From Luteimonas_C sp035250245 (GTDB taxonomy: Bacteria > Pseudomonadota > Gammaproteobacteria > Xanthomonadales > Xanthomonadaceae): DNA of 42,844 nucleotides. Of the stretch, positions 1 to 8,105 are shown one piece after another (positions within the stretch are counted from its first letter, which is position 1; each line of letters starts with the position of its first letter). A program made the position numbers and the translations under genes. The notes below the pieces were generated by a model, which made no database searches, was not told where the DNA came from, and was given only the letters and a program-made list of their open reading frames with translations. The stretch lies in assembly GCA_035250245.1 (NCBI GenBank), contig DATFFH010000064.1, forward strand, positions 1 to 42,844. Direction: 5' to 3'.

Positions 1-179
1 GCAACCGCGCGCAGGTGGACGCCTTCCACGCCGAAGCATTGGCCGCTGGCGCACGCGACAACGGCGCGCCCGGCCTGCGCGCGCACTACCACCCAAACTA
101 CTACGGCGCTTTCGCCATCGATCCGGACGGCCACAACATCGAAGCCGTCTGCCACCTGCCCGCGGATACCGACGCCTGA
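1..179 (+). CDS. VOC-family (glyoxalase/bleomycin-resistance fold) protein, 3' end only
   Basis: The open frame enters from the left edge and ends in TGA at 177-179, leaving about 58 C-terminal residues. The visible part contains HYHPNYYGAF followed by DPDGHNIEAVCH. This is the typical last strand of vicinal-oxygen-chelate proteins, where the Glu of NIEAV is often a metal ligand. The stop overlaps the ATG of the next gene (ATGA-type overlap at 179), so it is probably co-transcribed and translationally coupled to the carboxylase gene. Its substrate cannot be inferred. VOC proteins of this kind are frequent passengers in acyl-CoA catabolic operons. The N-terminal half lies outside the window. 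Confidence 0.8.
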   Translation, partial: NRAQVDAFHAEALAAGARDNGAPGLRAHYHPNYYGAFAIDPDGHNIEAVCHLPADTDA

Positions 180-2173
180 TGTTCTCCAAGATCCTGATCG
201 CCAACCGCGGCGAGATCGCCTGCCGCGTCATCCGTACCTGTCGCCGGCTGGGCATCGCCACCGTGGCCGTGTACTCCGAGGCCGACGCCGATGCGCAGCA
301 CGTGCGCCAGGCGGACGAGGCCTATCTGATCGGCGGCCCGCGACCGGCAGACAGCTATCTGCGCGGTGACGCGGTCATTGCCGCGGCCAAGGAAGCGGGT
401 GCGCAAGCCATCCATCCCGGCTACGGCTTCCTGTCCGAGAACGCGGACTTCGCCGATGCCGTCGCCACAGCAGGCCTGGTGTTCATCGGTCCTTCCGGGG
501 CATCGATGCGCAAGATGGGCAGCAAGGCCGGCGCGAAGGAACTGATGGCGGCGGCAGGCGTACCCGTGGTGCCGGGCTACACCGGCGAGGACCAGTCGCC
601 CGACCTGCTACAGCGCGAAGCCGACAAGATCGGCTATCCGCTGATGATCAAGGCCGCGCACGGCGGCGGCGGCAAGGGCATGCGCATCGTTCGCGGTGCC
701 GGCGAATTCCTGCCGAACCTGGAGAGCTGCCAACGCGAAGCCAAGAACGCGTTCGGCCGCGACCGGGTCTTGCTGGAACGCTATGTCGAACAACCGCGCC
801 ATATCGAGATCCAAGTGTTCGGCGACGCGCAAGGCAATGCGATCCATCTCAACGAACGCGAATGCTCGGCCCAGCGCCGCTACCAGAAAGTGCTGGAGGA
901 ATCGCCCTCGCCTTTCCTCACGCCCGAAATGCGTTCGGCGATGGGCGCGGCTGCGGTGCTGGCTGCGCGCGCCATCGATTACGTCAACGCCGGCACGGTC
1001 GAATTCATCGTCGCTCCAGACGGTGGCTTCTATTTCATGGAGATCAACACCCGCCTGCAGGTGGAGCATCCGGTCACCGAGTGGGTGACCGGCCTGGATC
1101 TGGTCGAATGGCAGCTGCGCATCGCCGCCGGCGAGGCTTTGCCGTTGCGGCAGGAAGACATCGTCCAGCGCGGCCACGCGATCGAAGTGCGCCTGTACGC
1201 CGAGGATCCCGAAGCCGGCTTTCTGCCCGGCTCCGGCAAGCTCAAGCAATTGCGCCTGCCCGCACCGTCGGCCAACGTGCGCATCGATTCGGGCGTGGTC
1301 GAAGGCGACACGGTGACGATCTTCTACGACCCGATGATCGCCAAGCTGATCGTGTGGGATGAGGATCGGCCGAGCGCGCTGGCCAGGATGCGCGACGCCT
1401 TGGCCCAATGCCGCATCGAAGGTCCGAAGTCGAACATCGAATTCCTGGAACGCCTGGTCCGGCATCCGGCGATCGTCGACGGCAATATCGACACCGGCTA
1501 CCTCGACCGGCATTTGGACGAGTTCATGCCGGCGCAGGAAGCCGAGCCCGAACTGCTTTGGGCCGCCGCCACCGCCAAGCTGCTGTTGCAGGAAGCCGAA
1601 AGGCGCGCGCAAGCCGGCCGATCGGCCGACCCGGGCTCGCCCTGGGCGATCGCCGACGGCTGGCGGCTCGGGCACGCCGGCGGCCGAACCCTCGCCTTCC
1701 TGCATCGCGGGCGGCGCCTGGAAATCGTCGGCCACGGCAGCGGCGGCGAGTACCGGTTGGAGCACGACGGCCGTTCGGTCGTCGTCTCGGGCGCCCGACT
1801 GACCGAAAACGCCCTCAATGCGCGTTTTGGTGAACAGGGGTGGCGTTTCCAAGTGACCGAAGGATTGGGCACGCTCGACGTGCACGATGGTGCGCGCCGC
1901 TTGCGCCTGGAGCCTGTAGCCCTATATCGATACGAGCCGGCCGGCGCGGGCCGGGGCGACGACCGCATCGCGGCGCCGATGCCCGGGCGAGTGGTGCTGG
2001 TGAAGGTCGCCGCCGGCGATGAGGTGGTCGAGGGCCAGGAGCTGTTGGTGATGGAGGCGATGAAGATGGAATTGGCGTTGAAATCGCCTCGCGACGGCGT
2101 CGTCGCAGAACTGCGCGCGAAGGCCGGCGATTTCGTCGAAGCCGATGCGGTGCTGGCGACCTTGTCGAAATGA
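179..2173 (+). CDS. liuD: Methylcrotonyl-CoA carboxylase biotin-containing (alpha) subunit
   Basis: A 664-residue biotin-dependent acyl-CoA carboxylase alpha subunit. It carboxylates enzyme-bound biotin using ATP and bicarbonate, and the partner beta subunit then transfers CO2 to the acyl-CoA. The N-terminus (KILIANRGEIACRVIRT) is the biotin carboxylase start. The ATP-grasp glycine-rich loop KAAHGGGGKGM lies near residues 157-168 and the MEINTRLQVEHPVTE signature near 286-300. A C-terminal biotinyl domain has EAMKMEL with the biotin-accepting Lys at about residue 629. The length and single-chain BC plus BCCP layout separate it from stand-alone AccC. Specificity for methylcrotonyl-CoA is inferred from the overlapping HMG-CoA lyase gene, which carries out the last step of leucine catabolism. 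Propionyl- or geranyl-CoA carboxylase are less likely alternatives. The beta subunit, hydratase and isovaleryl-CoA dehydrogenase should lie upstream of the window. Confidence 0.92.
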   Translation: MFSKILIANRGEIACRVIRTCRRLGIATVAVYSEADADAQHVRQADEAYLIGGPRPADSYLRGDAVIAAAKEAGAQAIHPGYGFLSENADFADAVATAGLVFIGPSGASMRKMGSKAGAKELMAAAGVPVVPGYTGEDQSPDLLQREADKIGYPLMIKAAHGGGGKGMRIVRGAGEFLPNLESCQREAKNAFGRDRVLLERYVEQPRHIEIQVFGDAQGNAIHLNERECSAQRRYQKVLEESPSPFLTPEMRSAMGAAAVLAARAIDYVNAGTVEFIVAPDGGFYFMEINTRLQVEHPVTEWVTGLDLVEWQLRIAAGEALPLRQEDIVQRGHAIEVRLYAEDPEAGFLPGSGKLKQLRLPAPSANVRIDSGVVEGDTVTIFYDPMIAKLIVWDEDRPSALARMRDALAQCRIEGPKSNIEFLERLVRHPAIVDGNIDTGYLDRHLDEFMPAQEAEPELLWAAATAKLLLQEAERRAQAGRSADPGSPWAIADGWRLGHAGGRTLAFLHRGRRLEIVGHGSGGEYRLEHDGRSVVVSGARLTENALNARFGEQGWRFQVTEGLGTLDVHDGARRLRLEPVALYRYEPAGAGRGDDRIAAPMPGRVVLVKVAAGDEVVEGQELLVMEAMKMELALKSPRDGVVAELRAKAGDFVEADAVLATLSK

Positions 2174-3069
2174 ACATGCCCGCCTCCGTCCGCATCGTCG
2201 AAGTGGGCCCGCGCGACGGCCTGCAGAACGAAAAGGCGATGATCGCCACCGCCGACAAGATCGAACTGATCGATCGCCTGTCGGCGACTGGCTTGCGTAC
2301 GATCGAAGCGACCAGCTTCGTCAGCCCGAAATGGATCCCGCAGCTGGCCGACGCGGCCGAGGTCTTCGCCGGCATCGACCGCAAACCCGGCATCGCCTAC
2401 CCCGTGCTGGTGCCGAACGAACAAGGCTACGATCGCGCCCGCGCTGTCGGCGCCGAAGAAGTGGCGGTGTTCACCGCCGCGTCCGAAGCCTTCAACCGCA
2501 AGAACATCAACGCGAGCATCGACGAATCGATCGAACGCTTCCGTCCGGTGCTGGAACGCGCCGCGAACGACGGCGTGCGCGTGCGCGGCTATGTATCGAC
2601 CGTGCTCGGCTGTCCCTACCAGGGCGAAGTGCCGGTGAGCGACGTGGTCCGCGTGGCCAAGCGGCTGCACGACCTGGGCTGCTACGAAATTTCGCTCGGC
2701 GACACCATCGGCGTCGGCACGCCGCAGAAAGCGCGCGCCATGCTCAAGGCGGTGGCCGCGGAAGTGCCGATGGCCGCGCTGGCGATCCATTTCCACGACA
2801 CCTACGGCCAGGCATTGGCGAACATCCTCGCCTGTCTGGAAGAAGGCGTGGCGGTGGTCGATGCCGCGGTCGGCGGCACCGGCGGCTGCCCGTACGCGAA
2901 GGGCGCCAGCGGCAACGTGTCGAGCGAAGACGTGGCCTACATGCTGCGCGGATTGGGCATCGAAACCGGCATCGATCTGGACCGCCTGGCCGAAACCGGC
3001 CGCTGGCTGGCGGCGCTGCTCGGCCGGGAAACCGGCAGCAAAGTCGGCAAAGCGCTGGCCGCCGCGTGA
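2170..3069 (+). CDS. mvaB: Hydroxymethylglutaryl-CoA lyase
   Basis: A 299-residue DRE-TIM metallolyase that cleaves HMG-CoA to acetoacetate and acetyl-CoA, the final step of leucine degradation (also called liuE). The N-terminal motif VEVGPRDGLQNE (residues 10-21) provides the catalytic Arg and metal-binding Asp. HFHDTYGQA near residue 200 supplies the metal-binding His pair. The family signature GGTGGCPYAKGASGN contains the catalytic Cys at about residue 240. Length is normal. The ATG lies inside the end of the carboxylase gene (ATGA overlap, 2170-2173), so the two are translationally coupled. The stop codon in turn overlaps the GTG start of the GGDEF/EAL gene downstream. Confidence 0.95.
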   Translation: MNMPASVRIVEVGPRDGLQNEKAMIATADKIELIDRLSATGLRTIEATSFVSPKWIPQLADAAEVFAGIDRKPGIAYPVLVPNEQGYDRARAVGAEEVAVFTAASEAFNRKNINASIDESIERFRPVLERAANDGVRVRGYVSTVLGCPYQGEVPVSDVVRVAKRLHDLGCYEISLGDTIGVGTPQKARAMLKAVAAEVPMAALAIHFHDTYGQALANILACLEEGVAVVDAAVGGTGGCPYAKGASGNVSSEDVAYMLRGLGIETGIDLDRLAETGRWLAALLGRETGSKVGKALAAA

Positions 3070-5642
3070 ACGCGCGCATGCCGACGGATCTGGATTCCCA
3101 GGCCTCGGCCGAAGCGACGCTACGAGCGCTCGAACAGGCGATCGAAGATCCGGCGACACCGGCGCCAACCCGCGCCCTGCTCGCGCAGGCCCGCGACGCG
3201 CTGCACGCCTCAATGGCCGAAGCGGAGGCCGCGCACAAGCGCTACCGCACGATGTTCGACGCCGTGCCCGACCCGACCAGCGTCATCGGCCTGGACGGCA
3301 CCGTGCTGGATCTGAACGCCGCCGGCATGGCCGCGTACCGGCGGCCGCGCGAAGACATCGTCGGGCGCCCGATCCACGTACTCAATCCCGATCTGCCGCG
3401 CGACCACATGGATCCGGTGCTGGAAGCGCTGGACCGCGGCGACAGCTACGTGATCGAAGTGAGCAACATGCGCGCCGACGGCACGCGTTTTCCGGTGGAA
3501 GTGCATTCGGCCAACATCGAATACGACGGCCGCCGCGCGATCGTCGCCGTGGCGCGCGACCTGAGCACCCGCTGGGAATCCGAATCCAAATACCGCTTGC
3601 TGCTGGAGTCGATCGACAAGGGCGTGATCCTGTTCCGCGCCGACGAAACGGGCATGCACGCGGTATCGGCCAATCCCGCCGCGCATCGCATCTTGGGCCT
3701 GGCGCCGGGCGAAAACCTGCAACGCAGTTTCAAGCCGAGCGATTGGAAAATCGTCGACGAGAACGGCGCGGGCCTTACCCTCGAGCAGCAGCCGATGATG
3801 CGCGCCATGCGCACCGGCCATATCATCGAAAGCACGGTGCTCGGCATGTTCCATGTGCCCAGCCGGCAGATGACCTGGATTTCGGTGACCCACGTGCCGA
3901 TGTTCCCGGCCGGCGGCTCGGAACCGGCCCAGGTGTTCGCGCTGTTCAGCGATGTCACCGCGCTCAAGCGCGACAATGCCCTGTTCGACCGTACCCAGGC
4001 CTTGGCCCACGTCGGCGGCTGGGAATGGGACCGCGTCAACCAGCAGCTCTACCTCACCGGCGAAGTGCGGCGCATCCTCGGCCGCTCGAGCGCGCCGCAG
4101 ACGATGGTGGAATTGTTCGACTGCCTGCGTCCGCACCATCGCCAGCCGCTGCAGACCGCGCTCAACCGCCTGGTCGACATCAATGCCGGCTTCGACCTGG
4201 AATTGCAGGGCCTGCGCGAGAACGGCCACGCCTTCTGGATCCGCATGATCGGCGAGGCCGAAGCCGGCAATCCCAGCGCGACCCGGCTCAGCGGCACCAT
4301 CCAGGACATCACCCAGCGCAAGCAGGCCGAAGACGTGCTGCGCATCCAGGCGCGCACCGATCCGCTCACCGGGCTGATGAACCGCGATGCGATCCTGGGC
4401 GAACTGTCGGCGATGCTCGGCACGCCCGGCCAGGACAGCATCGCCGTGCTGTACGTGGACCTGGACCGGTTCAAGACCGTCAACGACGTGCTGGGCCATG
4501 CCGCTGGCGACGAATTGCTGGTCACCGCCGCGCAACGCATCGTCGGCGCGGCCGGCCACGAAGGCCTCATCGCTCGCTTCGGCGGCGACGAATTCCTGAT
4601 CGTCTGCGCCACCGGCGACGATCCGCTGCGGCCCGAGCGCCTGGCCAACACCTTGTTGGAAGCCTTCCGCGACGGCTTCCGCTTCGGCGAGGACGAATTC
4701 ACCATCACCGCCAGCATCGGCATCGCCTATGCGCCGGAAGACGGCAACCGCCCGCAGCAATTGATCCAGAATGCCGACGCGGCGATGTACGACAGCAAGC
4801 GCCGCGTGCGCAACGGCTGGCAGGTCTTCACTCCCGAATTGGCTCAGCGCCAGCAGGACCGGCTACAGATCGAAACGCATCTGCGCCGCGCCGCGGACAA
4901 CGACGAATTCCATCTGGTCTATCAGCCGCAGGTCGATCTGCGCCACGGCCGCGTGATCGCCGCCGAGGCCCTGATCCGCTGGGAAAACCACCAGCTCGGC
5001 GAAATGCGCCCGGACGTGTTCATCGGCCATGCCGAGACCACCGGCGACATCGTCCGCATCGGCGGCTGGGTGCTGCGCGAAGCGTGCCGGCAGGTGCACG
5101 AATGGCGCGAACAGGGTTACGGCATCGTCCGCGTCGCGATCAACGTGTCCTACCGGCAGTTCCTGGCCGAAGATTTGGCCGCCAGCGTGCGCGACGCGCT
5201 GGCCGAATTCGGCCTGCCGGGCAGCGCGCTGGAACTGGAATTCACCGAACGCGTGCTGATCGAGGACGCGCCCGACACGGTGAAAACCTTCATGGCGCTG
5301 CGCGAATTGGGCGTGGTGCTGACCATCGACGATTTCGGCGAAGGCTACAGCGCCTTGAATTACGTGCGGCGGCTGCCGATACACGGTTTGAAGCTGAGCC
5401 AGTTGTTCGTGCAAGGCGTGCCGGACAACCAATCCGACGTGGCGGTATGCCGCGCGGTCGCGGCGATCGCGCGCAGCCTGGGTTTGGGCCTGGTCGCCGA
5501 AGGCGTAGAATCCGAAGCGCAGCGACAGTTCCTGGTCCAGCTCGGCGTGCCGGTCGGACAAGGTTTCCTGTTCGCGCCCGGCCTGGCGCCGGATGAATTC
5601 GTGCACCGCCTCGACCGCAATCCCGACCTGGCCCATGCCTGA
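3066..5642 (+). CDS. PAS-PAS-PAS-GGDEF-EAL cyclic di-GMP signalling protein
   Basis: About 858 residues if translation starts at GTG 3066, which overlaps the upstream TGA (GTGA). An in-frame ATG at 3078 is the alternative. Longer upstream readings run inside mvaB and are rejected. There are no transmembrane segments, so it is cytosolic. Three PAS domains occupy roughly residues 58-165, 173-295 and 304-425. The GGDEF domain (about 429-590) has DLDRFKTVND and an intact RFGGDEF at about 506-510. No RxxD inhibitory site precedes it. The EAL domain (about 600-850) keeps EALIRW, INVS, LEFTE, TIDDFG, VAEGVE and GQGFLF. The usual KID motif reads KLS, replacing a conserved acidic residue near the active site. 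It could therefore be a cyclase, a weak phosphodiesterase or a sensor. Placement inside a leucine-catabolism operon suggests that amino acid use feeds into second-messenger level. Confidence 0.9.
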   Translation: MNARMPTDLDSQASAEATLRALEQAIEDPATPAPTRALLAQARDALHASMAEAEAAHKRYRTMFDAVPDPTSVIGLDGTVLDLNAAGMAAYRRPREDIVGRPIHVLNPDLPRDHMDPVLEALDRGDSYVIEVSNMRADGTRFPVEVHSANIEYDGRRAIVAVARDLSTRWESESKYRLLLESIDKGVILFRADETGMHAVSANPAAHRILGLAPGENLQRSFKPSDWKIVDENGAGLTLEQQPMMRAMRTGHIIESTVLGMFHVPSRQMTWISVTHVPMFPAGGSEPAQVFALFSDVTALKRDNALFDRTQALAHVGGWEWDRVNQQLYLTGEVRRILGRSSAPQTMVELFDCLRPHHRQPLQTALNRLVDINAGFDLELQGLRENGHAFWIRMIGEAEAGNPSATRLSGTIQDITQRKQAEDVLRIQARTDPLTGLMNRDAILGELSAMLGTPGQDSIAVLYVDLDRFKTVNDVLGHAAGDELLVTAAQRIVGAAGHEGLIARFGGDEFLIVCATGDDPLRPERLANTLLEAFRDGFRFGEDEFTITASIGIAYAPEDGNRPQQLIQNADAAMYDSKRRVRNGWQVFTPELAQRQQDRLQIETHLRRAADNDEFHLVYQPQVDLRHGRVIAAEALIRWENHQLGEMRPDVFIGHAETTGDIVRIGGWVLREACRQVHEWREQGYGIVRVAINVSYRQFLAEDLAASVRDALAEFGLPGSALELEFTERVLIEDAPDTVKTFMALRELGVVLTIDDFGEGYSALNYVRRLPIHGLKLSQLFVQGVPDNQSDVAVCRAVAAIARSLGLGLVAEGVESEAQRQFLVQLGVPVGQGFLFAPGLAPDEFVHRLDRNPDLAHA

Positions 5643-6132
5643 GAACTCCGGCGTTTTTTCGATCCGCCCCATCGAAACCCGCGACGATGCCGCCATGGCG
5701 TCGATCATCCGCACGGTGATGCCGGAGTTCGGCGCCTGCGGCACAGGTTTCGCGATCAACGATCCGGAAGTGGACTGGATGAGCCGCGCCTATGCGCAGC
5801 CGCGCTGCGCCTACTTCGTGGTCGAACGCGAAGGAACCGTGCAAGGCGGCGGTGGCGTGGCGGCGCTGGAAGGCGGCGATCCCGGCGTGTGCGAACTGCG
5901 CAAGATGTATTTCCTGCCTTCGCTGCGCGGCCTGGGCGCCGGCGCGGCGATGATGGCGCGTTGCCTGGCCGCCGCACGGGAATTCGGCTTCGAGCGTTGC
6001 TATCTGGAAACGCTATCCGGCATGGATGCGGCGATGCGGCTGTACGAGCGCACCGGGTTCCGCCGCATCGACGGGCCGATGGGCGACACCGGCCACGGCG
6101 GCTGCAATACCTTCTACCTGCTCGACCTGTAG
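5635..6132 (+). CDS. GNAT-family N-acetyltransferase
   Basis: A 165-residue protein starting at ATG 5635 (PENSGVFSIRPIETRDD), which overlaps the end of the GGDEF/EAL gene by 8 bp. It shows the GNAT order: an N-terminal IRP start, CELRKMYFLPSLRGLGAG (beta4 and the acetyl-CoA-binding R/Q-x-x-G-x-G/A loop, about residues 85-105), and LYERTGFRRI at the C-terminal beta5-alpha4. Sequences of this type are commonly annotated as small-molecule acetyltransferases. The substrate is unknown. It appears to be the last gene of the liu-GGDEF/EAL unit. Its TAG stop is the GTAG head of the palindromic repeat that begins at 6129, so the repeat element supplies the stop codon. Confidence 0.88.
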   Translation: MPENSGVFSIRPIETRDDAAMASIIRTVMPEFGACGTGFAINDPEVDWMSRAYAQPRCAYFVVEREGTVQGGGGVAALEGGDPGVCELRKMYFLPSLRGLGAGAAMMARCLAAAREFGFERCYLETLSGMDAAMRLYERTGFRRIDGPMGDTGHGGCNTFYLLDL

Positions 6133-6253
6133 GGTGGGCCTCGGCCCACCATCGCGCGCTGTCCGATCGCGTCGAACAAGCGTCTACCCATGAGTTACCC
6201 GTTCCCGGTCGAGCGCGTGCACCATGGCGATGGTGGGCCGAGGCCCACCCTAC
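6129..6253. repeat. Paired inverted GTAG (SMAG/REP-like) element, family A
   Basis: Two exact 27-bp inverted copies, 6129-6155 (starting GTAGGGTGGGCCTCGGCCCA) and 6227-6253 (ending in CACCCTAC), are separated by about 70 bp. Each copy is itself a hairpin (TGGGCC-TC-GGCCCA). The GTAG head and CTAC tail match the arrangement of SMAG elements and REP dimers mobilised by RAYT transposases. The left copy provides the stop codon of the acetyltransferase gene. The right copy ends 2 bp before a TAAAAT hexamer (6256-6261) that resembles the -10 box of the next gene. The structure could also terminate transcription from the left. Confidence 0.85.
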
Positions 6254-6288
6254 GGTAAAATGCGGGTTTTCCGCCCGCAGGACCGCCC

Positions 6289-7059
6289 ATGCAACTCGAC
6301 ACCACCCGCGCCATCGTCACCGGCGGCGTTTCCGGCCTTGGCTTGTCCGTGGCCAAGCACCTGACCGCCCAGGGCGGCAAGGTCGCGTTGTTCGACGTCA
6401 ACGACGAGAAAGGCGCGGCCGCGGTCGCCGAACTGGGCGCGGACAAGGCGCGCTATTTCAAGACCGACGTGACCGACGAGGATGGCATCGTCACCAACGT
6501 CGCCGCGGCGAAGGAATTCCTGGGCGGATTGAACGCAGCCATCAACTGCGCCGGCATCCTCGGCGCCGGCCGCGTGCTGGGCCGCGAAGCTCCGATGCCA
6601 TTGAAGAATTTCGCCGGTACGGTGATGGTCAACCTGGTCGGCAGCTTCAACGTCGCCAAAGCCGCGGCCGCGCAGATGCAGCACAACGACGCCGGCGAAG
6701 ACGGCGAGCGCGGCGTGATCGTCAACACCGCCTCGGTGGCCGCCTACGACGGCCAGATCGGCCAGGCGGCGTATTCGGCATCGAAGGGCGGTGTGGTCGC
6801 GATGACCTTGCCGATGGCGCGCGAACTGTCGCGCTTCGGCATCCGCGTGATGACCATCGCGCCCGGCATCTTCTGGACGCCGATGGTCGACGGCATGCCG
6901 CCGGAAGTGCAGCAATCGCTCGGCGCCTCGATCCCCTTCCCTGCCCGCCTGGGCAAACCGGAAGAATTCGCCGACCTGGTGGCATACATCCTGCAGAACC
7001 GCTATCTCAACGGCGAGACGATCCGGTTGGATGGCGCGGTGCGTTTGGCCCCGAAGTAA
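6289..7059 (+). CDS. Short-chain dehydrogenase: 3-hydroxyacyl-CoA dehydrogenase type II-like
   Basis: A 256-residue classical SDR. The NAD-binding TGGVSGLG is at residues 11-18, NCAG at 86-89, and the catalytic Ser149, Tyr162 and Lys166 lie in NTASVAAY and YSASK. The long insert between the NAG-type motif and the catalytic Ser, the PGIFWTPM segment and the LNGETIRLDGAVR ending resemble the HSD17B10 group. These enzymes oxidise 3-hydroxyacyl-CoA or 2-methyl-3-hydroxybutyryl-CoA with NAD+. That would fit isoleucine or short-chain fatty acid oxidation beside leucine degradation. Substrate assignment is inferred from family resemblance and context. It is separated from the liu genes by the GTAG repeat and probably has its own promoter. 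Confidence 0.88.
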   Translation: MQLDTTRAIVTGGVSGLGLSVAKHLTAQGGKVALFDVNDEKGAAAVAELGADKARYFKTDVTDEDGIVTNVAAAKEFLGGLNAAINCAGILGAGRVLGREAPMPLKNFAGTVMVNLVGSFNVAKAAAAQMQHNDAGEDGERGVIVNTASVAAYDGQIGQAAYSASKGGVVAMTLPMARELSRFGIRVMTIAPGIFWTPMVDGMPPEVQQSLGASIPFPARLGKPEEFADLVAYILQNRYLNGETIRLDGAVRLAPK

Positions 7060-7116
7060 TTCGCCATCCCTTCGCCGTCATCCGGCGAAAAACATTCACT
7101 ATCGCGAACACAGAAC

Positions 7117-7683
7117 ATGAAAGCCTACGACGTCAAAAAAGGAAACGTGATCGAACACGGCGGCACCGTCTACCAGGTGCGCGACATCGAACGCAGCTCG
7201 CCGCAAGGCCGCGGCGGCAACGTCAAATACCGATTCACGATGTACAGCGTGCCCGGCGGCAGCAAATACGACCTGAGCCTGGGTGCCGAAGACGACTTGA
7301 AGGAAGTCGAACTGCAGCGCCGCCAGGCTACGTTCTCGTACAAGGACGGCGATGCGTTCGTGTTCCTGGACGACGAAGACTACACGCCGTACACGCTGGA
7401 TGCCGAGGTCGTCGGCGACGGCAGCGGCTATATCAGCGACGGGCTGAGCGGCTGTTACGTGCAGATCATCGACGACCTTCCCGTGGCCTTGCAGCTTCCC
7501 ACCAGCGTCGCCCTGGAAGTCACCGACACGCCGCCGGAGCTGAAGGGCGGCACCGCGACAAAGCGGCCGAAACCGGCCACGCTGTCTACCGGCATCGAGA
7601 TCCAAGTGCCGGAGTACATCAAGGTCGGCGAACGCGTACTGGTCAACACCGCGACCGGCGAATTCGCAGGCCGCGCGGACTGA
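7117..7683 (+). CDS. yeiP: Elongation factor P-like protein YeiP (EfpL)
   Basis: A 188-residue three-domain paralogue of elongation factor P. The N-terminal KOW-like domain carries the tip loop SSPQGRGGNVKYRF with Arg32 at the tip, where EF-P has its modified Lys/Arg. The S1-like C-terminal domain contains GYISDGLSGCYVQ and ends with the EF-P signature-like STGIEIQVPEYIKVGERVLVNT region (about 155-180). Family members enter the ribosome E site and relieve stalling at proline-rich and some other motifs. The length matches E. coli YeiP (190). The Arg tip and YeiP-type sequence distinguish it from canonical EF-P. The ATG at 7117 is clear. The next small gene starts 5 bp after its stop. Confidence 0.92.
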   Translation: MKAYDVKKGNVIEHGGTVYQVRDIERSSPQGRGGNVKYRFTMYSVPGGSKYDLSLGAEDDLKEVELQRRQATFSYKDGDAFVFLDDEDYTPYTLDAEVVGDGSGYISDGLSGCYVQIIDDLPVALQLPTSVALEVTDTPPELKGGTATKRPKPATLSTGIEIQVPEYIKVGERVLVNTATGEFAGRAD

Positions 7684-7688
7684 TCGCG

Positions 7689-8084
7689 ATGCGGGCTGGT
7701 TATAGCGCGTTGGTTTTCATCCTGGCTTTGGTCGCGATCGACGCGACGGCCCAGGATGATGCCGTCTCGCGCCTGACTTTGCCCGAATTGTCGCTGTGCG
7801 AACCGCCGGAAGGCCCGGTGCCGCGTCCCGACTGGTGCACCTGGCCCAAGGAAGTCCGCCTGTATACGGAGCGGCGCGACGAATGCGACCACTGGCGCAG
7901 CGAACCGGTGCCCGAGGACGTTTCGCCAGCGCTGGCGGCCGATCGCCGTAAGCAGATCGAAGAAGCGGTAGCCGAGATGTGCAGCGGAACCGATGCGCAA
8001 CTGCGCGCGTTGAAGCGCAAGTATCGCGGCGATGCATCGGTCATGCAGGCCTTGGATGGTTACGAAGCCGATATCGAGCCCTGA
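7689..8084 (+). CDS. Small exported protein of unknown function
   Basis: A 131-residue frame starting at ATG 7689, five bases after the yeiP stop, which suggests co-transcription. Residues 1-22 form a signal peptide: a hydrophobic stretch SALVFILALVAI followed by DATAQ-DD, with likely cleavage after Ala21 or Gln22. The mature part has four Cys (in SLCEPP, DWCTW, DECDHW and EMCSG) that could form two disulfides, and many charged residues towards the C-terminus. I do not recognise the family. Reading through from further upstream in this frame overlaps two good genes and is rejected. Location is predicted periplasmic. Confidence 0.7.
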   Translation: MRAGYSALVFILALVAIDATAQDDAVSRLTLPELSLCEPPEGPVPRPDWCTWPKEVRLYTERRDECDHWRSEPVPEDVSPALAADRRKQIEEAVAEMCSGTDAQLRALKRKYRGDASVMQALDGYEADIEP

Positions 8085-8105
8085 CCTGGGCAGCAGCTTG
8101 GCTTT

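Noticed and set aside
608..1885. Long minus-strand open frame opposite the carboxylase gene
   Set aside because: High G+C leaves antisense frames open. The protein has no recognisable motif and lies fully over a well-supported gene. The same applies to long antisense frames over 14916-16454, 23545-25017, 31116-32939, 32915-34408 and 38008-40416.
179..2173. Annotation as plain acetyl-CoA carboxylase subunit AccC
   Set aside because: The protein carries its own biotinyl domain, is about 200 residues longer than AccC, and overlaps HMG-CoA lyase.
2145..3065. N-terminal extension of the GGDEF/EAL protein through mvaB
   Set aside because: The extension is an arginine-rich out-of-frame reading of mvaB. 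A GTG overlapping the mvaB stop gives a normal coupled start.
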